From Anaerolineales bacterium UBA832 (GTDB lineage Bacteria; Chloroflexota; Anaerolineae; Anaerolineales; UBA11657), in NCBI GenBank assembly GCA_002296125.1, contig DBHI01000049.1, positions 1 to 44,601 on the forward strand: a stretch of DNA of 44,601 bases, read 5' to 3'. Every line of letters begins with the position of its first letter. Position 1 is the stretch's first letter. A program made the translations under genes and the position numbers. Shown here one piece after another: positions 40,696-44,601 of this stretch. Under the pieces are notes generated by a model. It worked only from the letters and a program-made list of their open reading frames with translations, was not told the DNA's origin and made no database searches.

Positions 40696-41091
40696 ATGTC
40701 ATGGAAAAGCCCAGAAAATATTCTATACACCAAAACTGATGAGTGGATTTTAATTGATGAACAAACTGCAACAATTGGAATAACTGATTACGCACAAGAC
40801 CAACTGTCAGATATAGTATATGTAGAACTTCCTACGATTGGTGACAACTTTAAAGCCAAAGACATATTTGCTACCGTTGAATCGGTAAAAGCCGCTGCAG
40901 ATGTAAATATGCCTGTTGATGGACTAATCACTGAAGTAAATAACTCTATCGAAGATGAACCAGAATTAATAAATTCTGATCCTTATGAACAAGCTTGGTT
41001 TGTTAAAATTGATATCAGTAATCAGGAACAAACAAAAAATCTAATGAATGCAACAGAATATATAGAATACTGTAAATCACGCAGTTCTTAA
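40696..41091 (+). CDS. gcvH: Glycine cleavage system H protein
   Basis: The 131-residue lipoyl carrier shuttles the aminomethyl group between the P, T and L proteins. The lipoylated lysine is Lys65 in FATVESVKAAADVNMPVDG. The family blocks ITDYAQDQLSDIVYVELP and NSDPYEQAWFVKI are clear. AGGAG lies 7 bases before the ATG. It is the first gene after the glycine riboswitch, with gcvPA 38 bases downstream. gcvT, often the first gene of such operons, is missing here. Confidence 0.97.
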   Translation: MSWKSPENILYTKTDEWILIDEQTATIGITDYAQDQLSDIVYVELPTIGDNFKAKDIFATVESVKAAADVNMPVDGLITEVNNSIEDEPELINSDPYEQAWFVKIDISNQEQTKNLMNATEYIEYCKSRSS

Positions 41092-41129
41092 ACTTAATTA
41101 CAAACAATCATAGTAATAGGAATAACACA

Positions 41130-42467
41130 ATGAGTTACATTCCACACACAGACGCAGATAGAAAAACAATGCTGGAAGCATGTAATACAAAAAGTATTGC
41201 CGATCTTTTTAGCATGATACCAGAACAGCATAGGTTTCCTGATCTAGATTTACCTAGTCCACTGTCTGAACTTGAAATTCTTCAAGAACTTCAAGAATTG
41301 TCAGAGTCTAATGCAAACACAACCCATTATCCTTGTTTTTTAGGAGCAGGAGCATATTATCATTTTATACCGTCACTCATTAACCATATGTTATTACGAG
41401 GTGAAAATCTTACTGCTTATACTCCATATCAACCAGAAATATCGCAAGGAACACTACAAACAATGTTTGAATTTCAAAGCATGATTTCTGCACTTACAGG
41501 AATGGAAGTAGCTAACTCGAGCCACTATGATGGCGCAACATCAACAGCCGAAGCCATTATTATGGCTGTTAATCACTTCCGTGGTAAAAGAACTAAGATC
41601 ATTGTATCTCCTACAGTACACCCACAATACAGACAGGTCATTAATACTTATACTAAGGGCATGGGTCTAACTGTATTAGGAGAAGAAAACTTACAAGCAG
41701 ATACAGACGATCTTATTACTCAATTAGATGATAACACTGCAATATTTATAATACAAAGTCCAAATTTTCTGGGTACAGTAGAAGATATTGAAGGAATTAA
41801 AAACGCAGTACATGACATGGGTGCATTATTATGCGTAATCACAAACCCAATTTCATTAGGGCTGTTTAAACCTCCTGGAGAATATGGTGCTGATATAGTA
41901 GTAGGTGAAGGTCAACCTCTCGGAATACCCATGTCTTATGGAGGTCCTTACTTAGGGTTTTTTGCAACACGACAAAAATATGTAAGAAAAATGTCTGGCA
42001 GGCTAGTTGGTGAAACCGTAGATAAACGCGGTAAACGCGGATATGTTCTTACTCTCACACCAAGAGAACAACATATTAGACGTGACAAAGCATCTTCCAA
42101 TATTTGTACAAATCAGGGTCTAATGGTCACAGCTGCGACAATTTATTTATCAACCATGGGCAAAAATGGTCTTAAACACTTAGCCGAACTTTGCTATCAT
42201 AAAGCACATTATGCAGCTAACAAAATCAACGAATTGCCTGGTTATTCAGTTATAAACAATCAACCATTTTTCAATGAATTTACTGTTTCCTGTGAAAAAC
42301 CTGTCACAGAACTAAACAAGTCACTATTTGACAACTATGGTCTTATAGGCGGTTACAACTTAGAAAACGATTACCCTCATTTAGAAAACCACATGTTACT
42401 AGCATTTACGGAAATGCTATCTGTAGACGACATTGACTCTCTTGTAGAAGCTCTAGGAGCAATATAA
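41130..42467 (+). CDS. gcvPA: Glycine dehydrogenase (decarboxylating) subunit 1
   Basis: The 445-residue protein is the N-terminal half of the split P protein, which decarboxylates glycine and passes the aminomethyl group to lipoyl-GcvH. Hallmarks are FLGAGAYYHFIP, TAYTPYQPEISQGTLQTMFEFQ, MEVANSSHYDGATSTAEA, GEGQPLGIPMSYGGPYLGFF and RLVGETVDKRGKRGYVLTL. The PLP lysine is in the other subunit. It overlaps gcvPB by one base (TAATG). Confidence 0.97.
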   Translation: MSYIPHTDADRKTMLEACNTKSIADLFSMIPEQHRFPDLDLPSPLSELEILQELQELSESNANTTHYPCFLGAGAYYHFIPSLINHMLLRGENLTAYTPYQPEISQGTLQTMFEFQSMISALTGMEVANSSHYDGATSTAEAIIMAVNHFRGKRTKIIVSPTVHPQYRQVINTYTKGMGLTVLGEENLQADTDDLITQLDDNTAIFIIQSPNFLGTVEDIEGIKNAVHDMGALLCVITNPISLGLFKPPGEYGADIVVGEGQPLGIPMSYGGPYLGFFATRQKYVRKMSGRLVGETVDKRGKRGYVLTLTPREQHIRRDKASSNICTNQGLMVTAATIYLSTMGKNGLKHLAELCYHKAHYAANKINELPGYSVINNQPFFNEFTVSCEKPVTELNKSLFDNYGLIGGYNLENDYPHLENHMLLAFTEMLSVDDIDSLVEALGAI

Positions 42468-43957
42468 TGAAGAATTCTGAACCAACAATATACGATATAA
42501 GCAGTCCTGGACGAAAAGGAGTAAACCTACCAATACCAGATGTACCAATTGAAGATATACCTGATGATCTTCTTCGTAAAGACTTAAATTTACCAGAACT
42601 AACACAACTTGACGTAATTCGACATTTTCAGCAGTTATCTCAATTAAATCATTCAATAGATTCAGGATTCTACCCTCTAGGATCATGTACTATGAAATAC
42701 AATCCACGCATTAATGAAGATGCAGCTCGTATGCCTGGCTTTCTACACAGCCATCCATTACAAGATATAAATACAATACAGGGGAATTTAGCACTGATGT
42801 ATGAACTTCAAGAATTATTAAAAGAAATTGGAGGATTTAAAGGAGTAACTCTACAACCTGCAGCAGGAGCACATGGCGAACTAACTGGAATAATGATGAT
42901 GAGAGATTATCACCTATCTCGTGGAGATACAGCTCGCAATAAAATCCTTATACCTGATTCGGCACACGGGACAAATCCGGCAAGCACTACCATGAGTGGA
43001 TTAGAAGTAATTGAAATACCTTCTGACAGTCGAGGTAATGTTGACTTAGATATACTTAAATCTAAATGTGGTGATGATGTTGTAGGGCTGATGATAACAA
43101 ATCCAAACACATTAGGATTATTTGAAGAACAAATCAAAGAAGTAGTCAAAATCATCCATGACTGTGGTGGATTGATTTATGGTGATGGTGCAAATATGAA
43201 TGCCTTAACTGGCATTTTAAGACCAGGTGATATTGGATTTGATGTCATGCATTACAACCTACATAAAACATTCTCAACACCACATGGAGGAGGAGGACCA
43301 GGATCTGGACCAGTAGGTGTCTCAGAGAAACTAGTTGACTTTTTACCTGCGCCTATCATAACAATAATTGAAGAAGGAGATGAAGATAACCCTCCACTTT
43401 TTGGATTCACAACCCCTAAACATACTATTGGTCGAATAAAAGCATTTAATGGTCAGTTTGGTGTGTTAGTTCGTGCTTATACATATATTAGAATACATGG
43501 ATCTTCTGGATTACGATCCAACTCAGAGCATGCTGTTTTAAATGCAAACTATTTGCGGTCTAAAATTGAAAAAACTTACAACTTACCATATAAGCGCGCT
43601 TGTTTACACGAATTTGTTGTGGAAGGATGCTGGCAAGAAGCACCTAACATCCATGCTTTAGATATTAGTAAGCGATTAATGGATTTTGGTTTTCATCCCC
43701 CTACAAACTATTTTCCACTGATAGTACGAGAAGCTCTAATGATAGAACCCACTGAAACTGAAAGTAAAGAAACATTAGACAAGTTTGCTGATGTATTATT
43801 ACAAATTGCAGATGAAGCCAAAACTGACCCACAAGTACTTATTGAAGCACCTCATAATACACCAAATGCACGATTAGATGAGGTACAAGCAGCACGACAA
43901 TTAGTATTGTGTTGTAGACCAGCCTATTTACCAGAACCAGAACCTATGCAAACATAG
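42467..43957 (+). CDS. gcvPB: Glycine dehydrogenase (decarboxylating) subunit 2
   Basis: The 496-residue protein is the C-terminal half of the split P protein and carries the PLP cofactor. Lys267 in MHYNLHKTFSTPHGGGGPGSGP is the Schiff-base lysine, followed by the glycine-rich loop. Other markers are FYPLGSCTMKYNP near the N-terminus, QPAAGAHGELTG, HGTNPAS and a C-terminal PTETESKETLDKFAD. AGGAG lies 9 bases before the ATG, inside gcvPA. It is the last gene of the operon; 26 bases separate it from the convergent rnz, and no terminator is visible. Confidence 0.97.
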   Translation: MKNSEPTIYDISSPGRKGVNLPIPDVPIEDIPDDLLRKDLNLPELTQLDVIRHFQQLSQLNHSIDSGFYPLGSCTMKYNPRINEDAARMPGFLHSHPLQDINTIQGNLALMYELQELLKEIGGFKGVTLQPAAGAHGELTGIMMMRDYHLSRGDTARNKILIPDSAHGTNPASTTMSGLEVIEIPSDSRGNVDLDILKSKCGDDVVGLMITNPNTLGLFEEQIKEVVKIIHDCGGLIYGDGANMNALTGILRPGDIGFDVMHYNLHKTFSTPHGGGGPGSGPVGVSEKLVDFLPAPIITIIEEGDEDNPPLFGFTTPKHTIGRIKAFNGQFGVLVRAYTYIRIHGSSGLRSNSEHAVLNANYLRSKIEKTYNLPYKRACLHEFVVEGCWQEAPNIHALDISKRLMDFGFHPPTNYFPLIVREALMIEPTETESKETLDKFADVLLQIADEAKTDPQVLIEAPHNTPNARLDEVQAARQLVLCCRPAYLPEPEPMQT

Positions 43958-43983
43958 AATCAAATATATCACCACAAAACAGT

Positions 43984-44601
43984 CTATAAAGTTCTATTGA
44001 TATGAAATTGATCCAAATCTTTAGCAACAATCGTGTTAGGAAAAATCTCAGATGCTTCTTTTAGAATGTCTCTATTTCTATACCTCCTAGAAATATGTGT
44101 TAGAAACAATCTTTCCACATTTGCTTCTAAAGCCAATTCTGCTGCTTGACGGGCTGTCAAATGTCCAAACTTTTTTGCAAGTTCACTGTCTCGATTTAAA
44201 TAAGTGGCTTCAATAACTAAAGCATCGGCTTGTTTACAATACTGAGTCAAACCTTCAATACTACCCGCATCTCCAACATGTACTAACTTTGTACCTGCAA
44301 TAGGTGATCCCAATACATCATCAGGGCTTACTTCATTACCATTCGCCAACACAATCGAATGACCACGTACCAAATCAGTTCTCTCAGGTCCATTCGGCAC
44401 ACCTAACAATGTAGCTTGATCATTAAGGAATGGTCTACGTACTGGTTCCTCAAAAACAAACCCAAAACAATGACTACCTCTATGAGTGACCGGAAAAGCC
44501 GACACCTCAAATGTATCATCTTTAATTATTGATCCTGGTTGCAATTCCTTAAATTCAATGCTAAATTGAATATTATCACGTCCAAATACAACTCCATATA
44601 T
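43984..44601 (-). CDS. rnz: Ribonuclease Z, C-terminal part, cut by the window edge
   Basis: The frame is open from 44601 with no start in the window; the TTG at 44544 is internal. About 205 C-terminal residues of a roughly 300-residue metallo-beta-lactamase fold enzyme are seen. RNase Z trims the 3' ends of tRNA precursors. Visible are VYGVVFGRD-like lead-in residues, EFKELQPGSII, the His of FPVTHRGSHCFGF, the metal-binding Asp in HVGDAGSIEG, EATYLN, GHLTARQAAELA, and the C-terminal THISRRY with the metal-binding His, ending VAKDLDQFHI. The HxHxDH zinc motif lies outside. Convergent with gcvPB. Confidence 0.93.
   Translation of the reverse strand: MYGVVFGRDNIQFSIEFKELQPGSIIKDDTFEVSAFPVTHRGSHCFGFVFEEPVRRPFLNDQATLLGVPNGPERTDLVRGHSIVLANGNEVSPDDVLGSPIAGTKLVHVGDAGSIEGLTQYCKQADALVIEATYLNRDSELAKKFGHLTARQAAELALEANVERLFLTHISRRYRNRDILKEASEIFPNTIVAKDLDQFHINRTL

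Noticed and set aside
1..44601. tRNA genes, CRISPR arrays, insertion sequences, prophage or attachment sites
   Set aside because: No T-loop-like tRNA ends, no regularly spaced repeats, and no transposase, integrase or phage proteins were seen by eye on either strand.

Overview
The window is AT-rich (about one-third G+C by eye), gene-dense bacterial chromosome. Genes are packed with 1-20 bp gaps or short overlaps, and even convergent genes touch or overlap. No tRNA, rRNA, CRISPR, transposase or phage gene was seen. Several features suggest a streamlined, probably aerobic bacterium near the Chloroflexota (SAR202/Dehalococcoidia-like): the recA-recX-rny order, large GT-C glycosyltransferases with repeated C-terminal beta-type modules, a MoaD-MoaE fusion, and a PucC-family transporter. 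This placement is inference from gene content and style, not from a marker search.

Layout. 1-194: edge of a small unknown gene (-). 549-4180 (+): lpd, an unknown multi-span membrane protein and a PucC/BCD-family transporter. 4185-19391 (-): a co-oriented block. It starts with tsaE-tsaB (tRNA t6A), a CDP-paratose 2-epimerase-like gene and a family 4 uracil-DNA glycosylase. After a strong internal promoter it continues as a 12-kb sugar operon: epimerase, UDP-HexNAc dehydrogenase, three GT4 enzymes, two tandem giant GT39-like enzymes and a fourth GT4. 19613-21866 (+): moaC, moaD-moaE fusion and two unknown genes. 21900-25522 (-): rny, recX and recA. 25748-27037 (+): citrate synthase. 27150-40389: second glycan region with flippase, GT4, epimerase, wecC-type dehydrogenase, three more GT-C enzymes, a GT2, galE and a GT4. 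40386-43957 (+): promoter, tandem glycine riboswitch with attenuator, then gcvH-gcvPA-gcvPB. 43984-44601 (-): 3' part of ribonuclease Z.

How it works together. The two glycan regions hold 12 glycosyltransferases (six GT4, five GT-C, one GT2), six nucleotide-sugar enzymes and one flippase. This fits assembly of a lipid-linked, uronic-acid-containing glycan inside the cell, export by the flippase, and final transfer outside by polyprenyl-phosphate-dependent GT-C enzymes onto a glycan, lipid or protein. The housekeeping part covers recombination (recA/recX), RNA turnover (rny, rnz), t6A, molybdopterin, the TCA cycle and glycine cleavage.

Most notable sequence-level observations: a perfect 2 x 26 bp tandem duplication of the recA ribosome-binding site plus start codon; a strong terminator hairpin at the recX start; a complete glycine-riboswitch attenuator whose terminator competes with aptamer P1; and near-leaderless promoters at tsaE and galE.
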